From contig NZ_LMUJ01000030.1 of NCBI RefSeq assembly GCF_009765975.1, forward strand, positions 1 to 64,000: a DNA stretch of 64,000 bases, written 5' to 3'. A model generated the notes under the pieces. That model was not told where the DNA came from. It saw nothing but the letters and a program-made list of their open reading frames with translations, and searched no databases. A program made the translations under genes and the position numbers. The DNA comes from Acidisphaera sp. S103 (GTDB lineage: Bacteria > Pseudomonadota > Alphaproteobacteria > Acetobacterales > Acetobacteraceae). Below are positions 27,651-36,637 of the stretch, one piece after another. Within the stretch, counting starts at the first letter, position 1. The number at the start of each line of letters is the position of its first letter.

Positions 27651-29726
27651 ATGAAGTCTGCCCGTCTTGCTGTCGATATCGGCGGCACGTTCACCGATCT
27701 TGCGCTGGAGCAGGACGGCAAACGCACCACCGCCAAGGTGCTGACCACTCAGTCCGCCCCCGAACGCGGCGTCATGGACGGTTTCCGCACCATCATCCAG
27801 GCCGCCAGCGTCGCCCCGGCCGACATCGAGCTGATCATCCACGGCACCACCCTGGCAACCAACGCGGTGATCGAGCGCAAGGGCGCCCGCACCGCCCTGA
27901 TCACCACCGAGGGTTTTCGAGATGTCATCGCCATGGGCAACGAAAGCCGTTACGATCAGTACGACCTGAACATCGTCCTGCCGGAGCCGCTGGTCCCCCG
28001 CCACCTGCGCCTGCCCGTGCCCGAACGGCTGGACAACACCGGCAAGGTCCTGCGCCCGTTGGACGAAGCGGCGGTGCACGCGTTGGTTGACGTGTTGAAG
28101 CGCGAGAAGGTGGAAAGCATCGCTGTTGGCCTGCTGCACGCCTTCGTCAATCCGGTTCACGAGCGCCGCATCCAGGCCATCCTGCACGACGCCCTGCCGG
28201 GCATTCCGGTGTCGCTATCGTGCGAAGTCTCGCCGGAAATGCGCGAGTGGGAACGGTTCTCCACCACCGTCGCCAACGCCTACGTGCAGCCGATGATGGC
28301 CAGCTACCTGCGCCGCCTGGAAACCGAGTTGCACGATGCCGGCGCCCCAGCGCCGCTGTTCCTGATGATGTCCGGCGGCGGGCTGACCACGATCGAGACC
28401 GCCTGCCGCTTTCCGATCCGCCTGGTTGAATCCGGCCCGGCCGGCGGCGCCATTTTCTCGGCCCACATCGCGCGCGAATGCGGCCTGGACAATGTGCTGT
28501 CCTTCGACATGGGCGGCACCACAGCAAAAATCTGCCTGATCGACGGCTTCAAGCCGCAAACCGCCCGCACGTTCGAAGTCGCGCGTGTCGGCCGCTTCCG
28601 CAAGGGATCAGGCCTGCCGCTGCGCATTCCGGTGATCGAGATGGTGGAAATCGGCGCCGGCGGCGGATCGATCGCGCATGTCGATTCCATGGGCCGCATC
28701 GGTGTCGGCCCAGAGAGCGCCGGCGCCGATCCCGGCCCCGCGTGCTACGGCCGTGGTGGCACCCATCCGGCGGTGACGGACGCCAATTTGTCGCTGGGCC
28801 GTTACGATCCTGCCCGTTTCGCCGGCGGGTCGATGAAGCTGGATGTCGGCGCCGCGCACGACGCGCTGCTGGCCGATGTCGGTGCGAAACTATCGCTGAC
28901 CGCGGAACTGGCGGCGCTGGGCGTGGTGGAAATGGTCGATGAGAACATGGCCAACGCCGCCCGGGTCCACGCCATCGAGTCCGGCAAAACCTACGAAGGC
29001 CGCACCCTGATCGCCTTCGGCGGCGGCGGCCCGGTCCACGCCTGTCGCGTCGCCGAGAAAGTCGGCATCAACCGTGTACTGGTGCCGTCCGGCGCCGGCG
29101 TCGGCAGCGCCATCGGCTTCCTGCGCGCGCCGGTCGGGTATGAGGTCGTCCGCAGCCTGTACCAGCGGTTTTCGACGTTCGACGTCGCCGCGGTGAACGA
29201 CCTTCTGGCCGATATGCGTGTCGAGGCCGAAACCGCCGTCGCCAAGGGCAGCTTCGGCGCCCCCACGGTGGAAACCCGCACCGCGTATATGCGCTATGTC
29301 GGGCAAGGCCACGAAATCCCTGTTCCGCTGCCGAACACCAGGCTGGGTCCGGACGACATCGCCCTGATCCGCGATCGTTACGACACCGAATACGCCCGTT
29401 TCTTCGACCGCCCCGTCCCCGGATCGGATGTCGAAATCATGAGCTACGCCGTTGTGGTCACCACCGTAACGGACGACGTGACCCCTCCCCCACGATCCGG
29501 CGATCTGTTCACGACCGAGGCCGCACCGGTCCGGACCCAGCCGGTTCGGGACACCACCACCGGCGAAGTCTCCGATTGGGCGATCTACGACCGAACCGGC
29601 CTGGTGCCGTGGGCCAGCATCGCCGGTCCGGCGATCGTCACGGAAGACGAAACGTCCACCCTGATCGGCCCCGGCTGGACGGCGGTGGTCAATGGGCTGG
29701 GGTATATCGAGATGACGAGGGTTTAA
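27651..29726 (+). CDS. hyuA: Hydantoinase/oxoprolinase subunit A
   Basis: 691-residue ATP-dependent hydantoinase A (N-methylhydantoinase/5-oxoprolinase A) subunit with an actin-like ATPase fold. N-terminal VDIGGTFTDLAL is the phosphate-binding motif; also LIIHGTTLATNAVIERKGARTALITTEGF split across residues 60-90, SFDMGGTTAKICL (about residue 285) and GAGGGSIAHVDSMGRIGVGPESAGADPGP. With HyuB it opens a cyclic amide (hydantoin, oxoproline or similar) at the cost of ATP. ATG preceded by AAGGA. The partner gene hyuB follows after 4 bases. Confidence 0.95.
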   Translation: MKSARLAVDIGGTFTDLALEQDGKRTTAKVLTTQSAPERGVMDGFRTIIQAASVAPADIELIIHGTTLATNAVIERKGARTALITTEGFRDVIAMGNESRYDQYDLNIVLPEPLVPRHLRLPVPERLDNTGKVLRPLDEAAVHALVDVLKREKVESIAVGLLHAFVNPVHERRIQAILHDALPGIPVSLSCEVSPEMREWERFSTTVANAYVQPMMASYLRRLETELHDAGAPAPLFLMMSGGGLTTIETACRFPIRLVESGPAGGAIFSAHIARECGLDNVLSFDMGGTTAKICLIDGFKPQTARTFEVARVGRFRKGSGLPLRIPVIEMVEIGAGGGSIAHVDSMGRIGVGPESAGADPGPACYGRGGTHPAVTDANLSLGRYDPARFAGGSMKLDVGAAHDALLADVGAKLSLTAELAALGVVEMVDENMANAARVHAIESGKTYEGRTLIAFGGGGPVHACRVAEKVGINRVLVPSGAGVGSAIGFLRAPVGYEVVRSLYQRFSTFDVAAVNDLLADMRVEAETAVAKGSFGAPTVETRTAYMRYVGQGHEIPVPLPNTRLGPDDIALIRDRYDTEYARFFDRPVPGSDVEIMSYAVVVTTVTDDVTPPPRSGDLFTTEAAPVRTQPVRDTTTGEVSDWAIYDRTGLVPWASIAGPAIVTEDETSTLIGPGWTAVVNGLGYIEMTRV

Positions 29727-29730
29727 GAAC

Positions 29731-31458
29731 ATGTCCCACGAAACCAACGCCCTCGCCCAAATCCACCGCCAGATCATGTGGAACCGCCTGATCGCGGTCG
29801 TGGAAGAACAGGCGCAGATCATGATCCGCACCGCCTTTTCCACCACCGTCCGCGAAGCCGGGGACCTGTCCGCCGGCATCTTCGACCTACACGGGCACAT
29901 GATGGCGCAGGCCGTTACCGGCACCCCCGGGCACGTCAACTCCATGGCCGAATCCGTGGGTCATTTCCTGAAGAAATTCCCCACAGCCTCCATGCGCCCA
30001 GGCGACCACTACATCACCAACGACCCCTGGCTCGGTACCGGCCACCTCCACGACCTGACCGTCGTCACCCCCGCCTTCCACAACGGCAAGATCGTCGGCC
30101 TGTTCGCCAACACCGCGCATGTCATCGACATCGGCGGCCTCGGCATGGGACCGGAGGGACGGTCGGTCTTCGAAGAAGGCATGTATATCCCCATCGTCAA
30201 ATGCTTCGCCGAAGGACAACCCAACGAAACGTTTTTCGACTTCATCCGAGCCGGGTCGCGCCTGCCGGTGGAGCTGGAGGGCGACATCTATTCGCTGTGT
30301 GCCTGTAACGATGCCGGCGCCAAGCGGCTGATCGAGATGATGGACGAATTCGAAATGACCGGGCTCGAGTCACTGGCCGGCTTCATCTTCGAAAGTTCCC
30401 ATCGCGCCACGCTGGCGGAAATCGCCAAGATTCCGCGCGGCACCTACCAGAACGAAATTTACTCTGACGGTTACGAGGAACCGGTCCGCCTCGCCGCGTC
30501 CATGGACATTCTCGACGACGGGATCGAGGTCGATTTCACCGGCACCTCCGGGCTGTCGTCACGCGGTATTAACGTTCCGCCGGCGTATTGCAGAGCGTAT
30601 TCCTGTTTCGGGATCAAATGCGTGGTGGCGCCGGAAATCCCCAACAACTGGGCCTCGCTGGCACCGTTTCGGATGAAAATACCCGACGGCTGTATCCTCA
30701 ACGCCCCGCACCCCTACCCCGTGTCGGTTCGCCACGTCATCGGCCATCTGCTGCCTGACCTGATGATGGGTTGCCTGCACCAGGCGGTTCCGGAGCGGGT
30801 CACCGCCGAGGGTGCGTCAGCCCTGTGGAACCCGCCGATGCGCGGCGGCGGCGCCATCTCCGGCCAGGCGCGTCACAACAAGCCTGTGGTCGCCGATTTC
30901 GAGATCATCACTTTCAATTCCGGCGGCACCGGTGCTCGTCCGACCCGGGACGGGCTGAACGCCACCGCCTTCCCGTCCGGTGTCCGCACCATGCCGGTGG
31001 AGGCGACCGAGAACGTCGCCCCCGTCGTCATCTGGCGCAAGGAGCTGAAGCCCGATTCCGGCGGTGCGGGGCGCACGCGCGGCGGTGTCGGCCAGATCAT
31101 GGAGATCGCCACCAAGGGTGACCTGGAATTCGCCGTCAACGCCAGCTTCGACCGTGTCGCCAACGCGCCCCGCGGGCGTGAGGGCGGCCTGAACGGCGCC
31201 GCCGGCCGCGTCACGCAGAAATCCGGCAAGCAACTGCGCACCAAGGGTCTGCAGGTCATCCCCGACGGCGACCGCCTGATCCTGGAACTGCCCGGCGGCG
31301 CCGGCATGGGCGATCCCACCGCTCGCGATCCCGCCCTGGTCGCCCGCGACGTCCGCGACGGGTTGGTATCCGCCGCCAATGCCCAGGCGCACTATCGCGT
31401 CGCCGTCACCGCGTCCGGCACGCTGGATGAGGCCGCCACGCAGGCATTGCGGGCCTAA
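29731..31458 (+). CDS. hyuB: Hydantoinase/oxoprolinase subunit B
   Basis: 575-residue hydantoinase B subunit, partner of HyuA. Family segments seen are HRQIMWNRLIAVVEEQAQIM near the start, TPGHVNSMAESV, DHYITNDPWLGTGHLHD and RGGVGQIMEI. The normal family length is 520-600. Together with the upstream amidase and the two downstream MFS permeases it suggests a pathway importing and degrading a cyclic amide or imide; the substrate cannot be derived from sequence. A 9-bp hairpin follows 26 bases after its stop. Confidence 0.95.
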   Translation: MSHETNALAQIHRQIMWNRLIAVVEEQAQIMIRTAFSTTVREAGDLSAGIFDLHGHMMAQAVTGTPGHVNSMAESVGHFLKKFPTASMRPGDHYITNDPWLGTGHLHDLTVVTPAFHNGKIVGLFANTAHVIDIGGLGMGPEGRSVFEEGMYIPIVKCFAEGQPNETFFDFIRAGSRLPVELEGDIYSLCACNDAGAKRLIEMMDEFEMTGLESLAGFIFESSHRATLAEIAKIPRGTYQNEIYSDGYEEPVRLAASMDILDDGIEVDFTGTSGLSSRGINVPPAYCRAYSCFGIKCVVAPEIPNNWASLAPFRMKIPDGCILNAPHPYPVSVRHVIGHLLPDLMMGCLHQAVPERVTAEGASALWNPPMRGGGAISGQARHNKPVVADFEIITFNSGGTGARPTRDGLNATAFPSGVRTMPVEATENVAPVVIWRKELKPDSGGAGRTRGGVGQIMEIATKGDLEFAVNASFDRVANAPRGREGGLNGAAGRVTQKSGKQLRTKGLQVIPDGDRLILELPGGAGMGDPTARDPALVARDVRDGLVSAANAQAHYRVAVTASGTLDEAATQALRA

Positions 31459-31483
31459 ACACCAACCAAATATCAAACGACGA

Positions 31484-31510
31484 CGCGAGCAATCGAAATG
31501 GTTGCTCGCG
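31484..31510 (+). terminator. Hairpin after hyuB
   Basis: Perfect 9-bp stem CGCGAGCAA / TTGCTCGCG with a 9-base loop in the 148-base gap between hyuB and the first MFS gene. There is no T-run; it may partially terminate or stabilise the hyuAB transcript. Confidence 0.45.
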
Positions 31511-31606
31511 CCCTTCCCCGTATCGTAGAAAGGATTACTAAAAATTTAAGAAGAGCCCGAACACGTCGGCAATCAAGCCGCCCATGGGCCAAACGGGGAG
31601 ATTTCC

Positions 31607-32914
31607 ATGGACGACGCCCTCGAAAAATCGGCGATGCGGAAAATCTACATCCGCCTGCTGCCGTTCGCGATCCTGACCTACTTCCTCGCCTATATTGACC
31701 GCATCAATGTCAGCTTCGCCGGGCTGACGATGCGCGGCGATCTGGGCATGTCGGCCACGGCATTCGGTTTCGCCGCCGGCACGTTCTACTGGGGCTATTT
31801 CATCTTCGAGGTTCCCAGCAACATCGCCCTTGAGAAAATCGGCGCCAGGATCTGGATCGCCCGCATCATGATCACCTGGGGCATTTTCGCCGGAATCACC
31901 GCGATGGTGACGGGATCAAGCAGTTTCGCCGTTGTGCGCTTCTTCCTGGGCGCGTCCGAGGCCGGGTTCTTCCCCGGTATCGTCCTGTATTTCACCTACT
32001 GGTTCCCCAGCTACCACCATGCACGCATCGTCTCGGCGTTCCTGATCGGCCTGCCCATCGCAGTCGCCGGCGGTGCGCCGATTTCCACCGCGATCCTGGG
32101 TCTCGACGGGCTGTTCGGCCTCAGCGGCTGGCGGATCATGTATATCGCCGAGGCGATACCCACCGTCCTGATCGGTGTCGTGACATTGTTCGTGATGACG
32201 GACCGGCCGGAGCAGGCGAAATTCCTGACCGACGCCGAAAAGAACTGGCTGACCGCCAAGCTTGCGTCCGAACGCAAGGCCAAGGAAGCGGTCAAGACCT
32301 TCAGCACTATACAGGCGATGTTCGACCCGAAAGTGCTACTCCTTTCGTTGAACTATTTCGGCATCGTCGTCGCCAGCCTGGGCGTGCTGATCTTCGTTCC
32401 GCAGATCATCAAATCGATCGGCGACAGCGGCAACATGACGGTCGGCTGGCTGACCATGATCCCGTATATCTGTGGCGGCATCTCGCTGGTTGTCTGGGGC
32501 CGCATCTCCGACCGCATGCGCGAACGGCGCTATAACCTGCTGGGCGCCTGTGTGCTGGCCGCCGTGGGCCTGTTCATCGCCGGCTATATGCTGGGAACGT
32601 GGTGGTCGATGGTGGGCCTGTCGCTCGCGACGATGGGCTTCTACGGCAGCAAAGGGCCGTTCTGGGCAATGCCGCCGATGTTCCTGACCGGCACGGCGGC
32701 GGCGGCCACGATCGCCTGGATCAATTCGATCGGCAACCTGGGCGGGTTCTTCGGTCCCTGGTATGTCGGGGTCATGAAGGACATGACCGGCAGTTACGCT
32801 GGCGGATTGTACGGCCTGGCGCTGCTGTGCGTGATTTCCGCACTGGTTTGCGCATTTTTCCTGAACGTCCGGGACGCGGCCAAAGCCGTCCCCGAACCCG
32901 CCGGCGCCGACTGA
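31607..32914 (+). CDS. MFS transporter, anion:cation symporter (phthalate-permease type), copy 1
   Basis: 435-residue major facilitator with about 12 helices. The start MDDALEKSAMRKIYIRLLPF leads into YFLAYIDRINVSFAGLTM, the first-helix signature of the ACS family (organic anion symporters such as tartrate, phthalate and hexuronate permeases). Cytoplasmic loop near residues 190-230. It is closely similar to the next gene, residue by residue (FGFAAGTFYWGYFIFEVPSN against FGFASGIFFWGYFIFEVPSN), so the two arose by duplication. Likely imports the hydantoinase substrate; inferred from position. A strong terminator follows it. Confidence 0.93.
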   Translation: MDDALEKSAMRKIYIRLLPFAILTYFLAYIDRINVSFAGLTMRGDLGMSATAFGFAAGTFYWGYFIFEVPSNIALEKIGARIWIARIMITWGIFAGITAMVTGSSSFAVVRFFLGASEAGFFPGIVLYFTYWFPSYHHARIVSAFLIGLPIAVAGGAPISTAILGLDGLFGLSGWRIMYIAEAIPTVLIGVVTLFVMTDRPEQAKFLTDAEKNWLTAKLASERKAKEAVKTFSTIQAMFDPKVLLLSLNYFGIVVASLGVLIFVPQIIKSIGDSGNMTVGWLTMIPYICGGISLVVWGRISDRMRERRYNLLGACVLAAVGLFIAGYMLGTWWSMVGLSLATMGFYGSKGPFWAMPPMFLTGTAAAATIAWINSIGNLGGFFGPWYVGVMKDMTGSYAGGLYGLALLCVISALVCAFFLNVRDAAKAVPEPAGAD

Positions 32915-32962
32915 TCTTTACAACTGTCCATCCACACGTAACCATCCCCGTACAACGCAATC

Positions 32963-33002
32963 CCCCCGCTCGGTTTTCGCAACAAAACCGAGCGGGGGTT
33001 TT
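32963..33002 (+). terminator. Strong Rho-independent terminator between the two MFS genes
   Basis: Perfect 15-bp stem CCCCCGCTCGGTTTT / AAAACCGAGCGGGGG, 6-base loop CGCAAC, then TTTT. The A-run before and T-run after the stem make it bidirectional. It lies 48 bases after the first MFS stop and about 20 bases before the second MFS start, so the second gene must be transcribed by readthrough or have its own regulated promoter. Confidence 0.92.
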
Positions 33003-33021
33003 GATAAAAGGGAGAAATGTG

Positions 33022-34323
33022 GTGGATGATGCGGTTGAACGATCGGCTATCCGGAAAATCTATTGGCGCCTGCTGCCGATCGCGATCTTCACCTACCTGC
33101 TCGCCTATATCGACCGCATCAATGTCGGTTTCGCCGCCCTGACCATGCGCGGCGACCTGCACATGTCCGCCACGCAGTTCGGTTTCGCGTCCGGTATCTT
33201 CTTCTGGGGCTACTTCATCTTCGAGGTCCCCAGCAACGTCATCATGGAGAAAGTCGGCGCTCGGATTTGGATCGCCCGCATCATGATTTCCTGGGGCGTG
33301 CTGGCCGCCGCCACCGCCTTCGTCACCGGCACCAACAGCTTTGCCGTGCTGCGCTTCCTCCTCGGTGTCGCCGAGGCGGGATTCCTGCCCGGCCTGATCC
33401 TGTATTTCACCTATTGGCTGCCCGGTTACCACCACGCCCGGGTCGTGTCCGGCTTCCTGGTCGGCCTGCCGATCGCCGTCGCGCTGGGTTCGCCGGTGTC
33501 CACCGCCCTACTGTCGCTGGACGGCTGGTTGGGCCTGCATGGCTGGCAGCATATGTATCTGTTCGAGGGCCTGCCCACGGTGCTGATCGGTTTCGCCGTG
33601 CTGTTTATCCTGACCGATCGGCCCGCCCAGGCGAAATTCCTGACGCAGCCGGAAAAGGATTGGCTGTCCCGCACGTTGGAGGCCGAAAAGCGCACCAAGG
33701 AGGCCAAAGGCCGCATGAGCCTGTGGCAGGCGCTGGTCGACTTCAAAGTCCTGATGCTGGCGCTGAATTATCTCGGCATCGTCACCGCCAGCCTCGGCAT
33801 GCTGATTTTCATTCCGCAGATCATCAAGTCGCTGGGCGTCACCAGCAACATGACCGTGGGATGGCTGACCATGATCCCCTACATCGCCGCCGGCATCGTG
33901 GAGCTGATCTGGGGCCAGGTCTCCGACCGGATGAACGAACGGCGGTGGAACCTGTTCACCGGCTGCATGCTGTCCGCCATCGGCCTGGTGATCGCCGGCC
34001 TGACCATGGGAACGTGGTGGGCGCTGTTCGGGATGACGATCGCGGCCTGCGGCTTCTACGGCTCGAAAGGCCCGTTCTGGGCGATGCCCGGCATGTTCCT
34101 GACCGGCCCGGCGGCCGCGGCGGGGATTGCCTGGATCAACTCCATCGGCAACCTCGGTGGGTTCTTCGGCCCGTGGTATGTCGGCTTCATGAAGGATGCG
34201 ACCGGCAGCTACAGCGGCGGGCTGTATGGCCTGGCGCTATTCGGCTTCGCCGCGGCGGTGATTACCGTGCTGTTCCTGGATATCCCGAACCCTGCCCCGG
34301 TACGGACCCAGGTGGCCGAATAG
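33022..34323 (+). CDS. MFS transporter, anion:cation symporter type, copy 2
   Basis: 433-residue paralogue of the preceding permease, with the same ACS-family opening YLLAYIDRINVGFAALTM and about 12 helices. The start is the GTG at 33022 (AAAGGGAG 7 bases upstream), which aligns with the ATG of copy 1; a GTG one codon earlier is equally possible. A longer in-frame extension would run back through the terminator and the end of copy 1 and is rejected. The C terminus FGPWYVGFMKDATGSYSGGL is nearly identical to a decayed third copy at 36441-36575. Confidence 0.93.
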   Translation: MDDAVERSAIRKIYWRLLPIAIFTYLLAYIDRINVGFAALTMRGDLHMSATQFGFASGIFFWGYFIFEVPSNVIMEKVGARIWIARIMISWGVLAAATAFVTGTNSFAVLRFLLGVAEAGFLPGLILYFTYWLPGYHHARVVSGFLVGLPIAVALGSPVSTALLSLDGWLGLHGWQHMYLFEGLPTVLIGFAVLFILTDRPAQAKFLTQPEKDWLSRTLEAEKRTKEAKGRMSLWQALVDFKVLMLALNYLGIVTASLGMLIFIPQIIKSLGVTSNMTVGWLTMIPYIAAGIVELIWGQVSDRMNERRWNLFTGCMLSAIGLVIAGLTMGTWWALFGMTIAACGFYGSKGPFWAMPGMFLTGPAAAAGIAWINSIGNLGGFFGPWYVGFMKDATGSYSGGLYGLALFGFAAAVITVLFLDIPNPAPVRTQVAE

Positions 34324-34347
34324 CCGGATATCCAGGCGGCCAGTCGC

Positions 34348-34806
34348 CTAGCAGTGGAGCGCCGTCCCGGATGTTGGCGGCTTTAAGACGCGTCGAGCGA
34401 GATTTGCCACCTGGAATCTGAACACCGCGTCCGGAAACGCGTCCGGCGCGGGGGCATTCGCAAACGCAGAACGAACAAGGTTTCCGTTGTGAACCACGCG
34501 AACGCTGACGATCGCGGTCGGCTTTCTGCCGTCATTGACGACACGCCAGATCATTTGCGGCGCGGATACGGCAAACGTTGGGGAGACATCGCATCGGGTC
34601 GGATACGATTCCGCCACCCCCGCCCTGATAAGCCGCGTCAGCTCGGTATTCGTGTAACCTTTCGCCATGCCCTGGACCACCAGGACCATCGCTCCGTCCG
34701 GCGTTCCAATTCCGGACCAATCCTCCGAACCACCTGAAATACCCGTCCTGGAACAGGACACGACAAACACCAGGCAACATAATAGTGCACGGCGAACCAA
34801 AGCCAT
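34348..34806 (-). CDS. Hypothetical lipoprotein
   Basis: 152-residue protein with a short lipoprotein signal (MALVRRALLCCLVFVVSC, lipid-modified cysteine at residue 18). No known domain; the mature part has VLVVQGMAKGYTNTEL and QMIWRVVNDGRKPTAIVSVRVV, suggesting a small beta-rich domain. A TTG at 34848 would extend it by 14 residues but gives a worse signal. It converges on the second MFS gene (24 bases apart) and diverges from the porin gene, with an AT-rich shared upstream region around 34865-34915. Confidence 0.6.
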   Translation of the reverse strand: MALVRRALLCCLVFVVSCSRTGISGGSEDWSGIGTPDGAMVLVVQGMAKGYTNTELTRLIRAGVAESYPTRCDVSPTFAVSAPQMIWRVVNDGRKPTAIVSVRVVHNGNLVRSAFANAPAPDAFPDAVFRFQVANLARRVLKPPTSGTALHC

Positions 34807-35008
34807 TCCTTCACCGAATCTTAAAATGCGCGCACAACCTAACCCCAAGTGATCGTCGCGGCAAATAGTATTTCTTATATATATATTGCCAGATACCGAT
34901 ATTATTCTCCGGAATAGAAATGTTGCCGAGTATTGATCACGGCGTCATAAGACATACCAGTGATCGCCTCGGGGTAGCATTTCGGTGCCTGTACGTAGCC
35001 TGGTTTCA

Positions 35009-36379
35009 ATGCAGACAGCCCACCGGGCAACGTTTGCCTTCCTGCTGATCGCCGCTGTTGTCTTAACCGTGCCAACGCACGCCCGGGCGCAGTCCGACAG
35101 CCAGCCATCGCCGGCCCCGAGCGACCCGATGCCGCTGGAGGAGAGTTGGGCCGTTCATGGCCAGACCACGACGACATGGCTGCTCCAGCCGGCATTTCGT
35201 TCCCCGTACCAAGGGCCGCAAAGCCTCAGCTCTGCCGCCAACGGCCGGGAAACGGTCGACGCAACGCTCTATTTCGGGCTGCGGCCCTGGCACGGCGCCG
35301 AGATTTGGATCAACCCCGAGATCGACCAGGGCTTCGGCCTCAGCCAGACGTTCGGCGTGGCGGGCTATGTCAGCGGCGAGGCCTATAAACTCGGCCAGGC
35401 GTCGCCCTATTATCAGATGCCACGGGCATTCTTCCGCCAGACGATCGATCTCGGCGGTGCGACCCAGAAGGTCGATCCCGATCTGAACCAATTGGGCGGC
35501 AGCCAGACCGCCAACCGGCTGGTGTTCACGGTCGGAAAATTCTCGGTCGTCGATATATTCGATACCAACAAATACGCCCACGATCCCCGCAACGACTTTC
35601 TCAACTGGTCGATCATCGACCTGGGGACCTTCGACTACGCCGCCAATTCATGGGGCTATACCTATGGCGCCGCGGCCGAGTGGTATCAGGACTGGTGGAC
35701 CGCCAGGGTCGGTCTGTTCGACCTGTCTGTCGTTCCGAACAGCCAGTATCTGAACAATCGTTTCATTTCACAAGCGCAGTTCGTCGCCGAGTTGGAGGAG
35801 CGGCACACGCTGTGGAACCAGCCCGGCAAGCTGAAGGTGCTGTACTGGCTCATTCGCGGCGATTTGGGATCCTATGACGACGCGCTCGCGCTGGCCGCGG
35901 CGAACGGCCAACCGCCCTCGACCGCCGCGGTACGCAACTATCGCAGCAAAGCCGGCATCGGACTGAACCTGGAGCAGCAGATCACCCCCGACCTTGGCGT
36001 TTTCGCGCGCGCCGGCTGGACACAGGGAAGCGTGGAGGAAGTCGACTTCACCGACATCAACGAGTCGGTATCGGCCGGACTGTCGTTGGCCGGGTCCAGT
36101 TGGGGCCGCCCGGACGACACGGTTGGCCTGGCGGGCGCGATCAACCTGATCTCGCACCAGGGCAAGCAATATCTCGCGGCCGGCGGACTGGGCGGCATTA
36201 TCGGCGACGGCCAGTTGCCGCAAGCCGGTCCCGAACAGATCGTCGAAGCATATTACAGCCTCGCCTTGTTCGGCTTCGCCCACGCCACCGCCGATTATCA
36301 GTTCATCAACGATCCGGCCTACAACCGCCAGCGAGGCCCCGTCTCGGTCTTCGGTTTGCGACTGCACGCACAATTTTGA
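35009..36379 (+). CDS. OprB-family carbohydrate-selective porin
   Basis: 456-residue outer-membrane protein with a cleavable signal (MQTAHRATFAFLLIAAVVL, cleavage after THARAQ). The body alternates aromatic and polar residues as in beta-barrels and ends in phenylalanine (FGLRLHAQF), the outer-membrane assembly signal. Segments TVGKFSVVDIFDTNKYAHDPRNDFLNW and SKAGIGLNLEQQITPDLGVFARAGW match the OprB/carbohydrate-porin family. A GTG at 34985 would add 8 residues. It sits among permeases and may admit their substrate across the outer membrane. DNA directly downstream carries remnants of two other genes. Confidence 0.88.
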   Translation: MQTAHRATFAFLLIAAVVLTVPTHARAQSDSQPSPAPSDPMPLEESWAVHGQTTTTWLLQPAFRSPYQGPQSLSSAANGRETVDATLYFGLRPWHGAEIWINPEIDQGFGLSQTFGVAGYVSGEAYKLGQASPYYQMPRAFFRQTIDLGGATQKVDPDLNQLGGSQTANRLVFTVGKFSVVDIFDTNKYAHDPRNDFLNWSIIDLGTFDYAANSWGYTYGAAAEWYQDWWTARVGLFDLSVVPNSQYLNNRFISQAQFVAELEERHTLWNQPGKLKVLYWLIRGDLGSYDDALALAAANGQPPSTAAVRNYRSKAGIGLNLEQQITPDLGVFARAGWTQGSVEEVDFTDINESVSAGLSLAGSSWGRPDDTVGLAGAINLISHQGKQYLAAGGLGGIIGDGQLPQAGPEQIVEAYYSLALFGFAHATADYQFINDPAYNRQRGPVSVFGLRLHAQF

Positions 36380-36389
36380 CGAACCGTCA

Positions 36390-36437
36390 TCAATGTCTCG
36401 CCCAAACTGGCGAGACGAAAATCGCCAGGTTGCACGC
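36390..36437 (-). pseudogene. C-terminal remnant of a second MAPEG gene
   Basis: Read on the minus strand, 15 codons plus stop give ACNLAIFVSPVWARH, matching 11 of 15 residues of the C terminus of the intact MAPEG protein (ACNLAIFFSPMWAGR) encoded at 37437-37826. A 17-base stretch, ATCGCCAGGTTGCACGC, is identical in both. The rest of this copy is missing: at 36438 the sequence changes abruptly to an MFS permease remnant on the other strand. Confidence 0.7.
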
Positions 36438-36440
36438 CAT

Positions 36441-36575
36441 TTCGGCCCCTGGTATGTCGGCGTCATGAAGGACGCGACCGGCAGCTACAGCGGCGGGCTG
36501 TGCGGGCTGGCCCAGTTCGGCTTCGTCGCGGCAAAGATCACCGTATTGTTCCTCGACATCCCGAACCCTGCCCCG
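36441..36575 (+). pseudogene. C-terminal remnant of a third MFS permease
   Basis: 45 codons beginning FGPWYVGVMKDATGSYSGGL and ending TVLFLDIPNPAP match the C terminus of the MFS protein encoded at 33022-34323 at 40 of 45 residues; 28 bases (36474-36501) are identical to 34198-34225. The original stop is lost and an 82-codon open frame (36393-36641) reads across, but there is no start or body of a transporter. This is the relic of a third tandem permease. Confidence 0.85.
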
Positions 36576-36637
36576 AGCCGGTTAGAATGCGAACACACTG
36601 GAAACGGTGCGGTTGACCGCAGCGCCGCCATCGTGAG

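Noticed and set aside
32599-33021. N-terminal extension of the second MFS gene
   Set aside because: Would read through the end of the first MFS gene in another frame and through a strong terminator.
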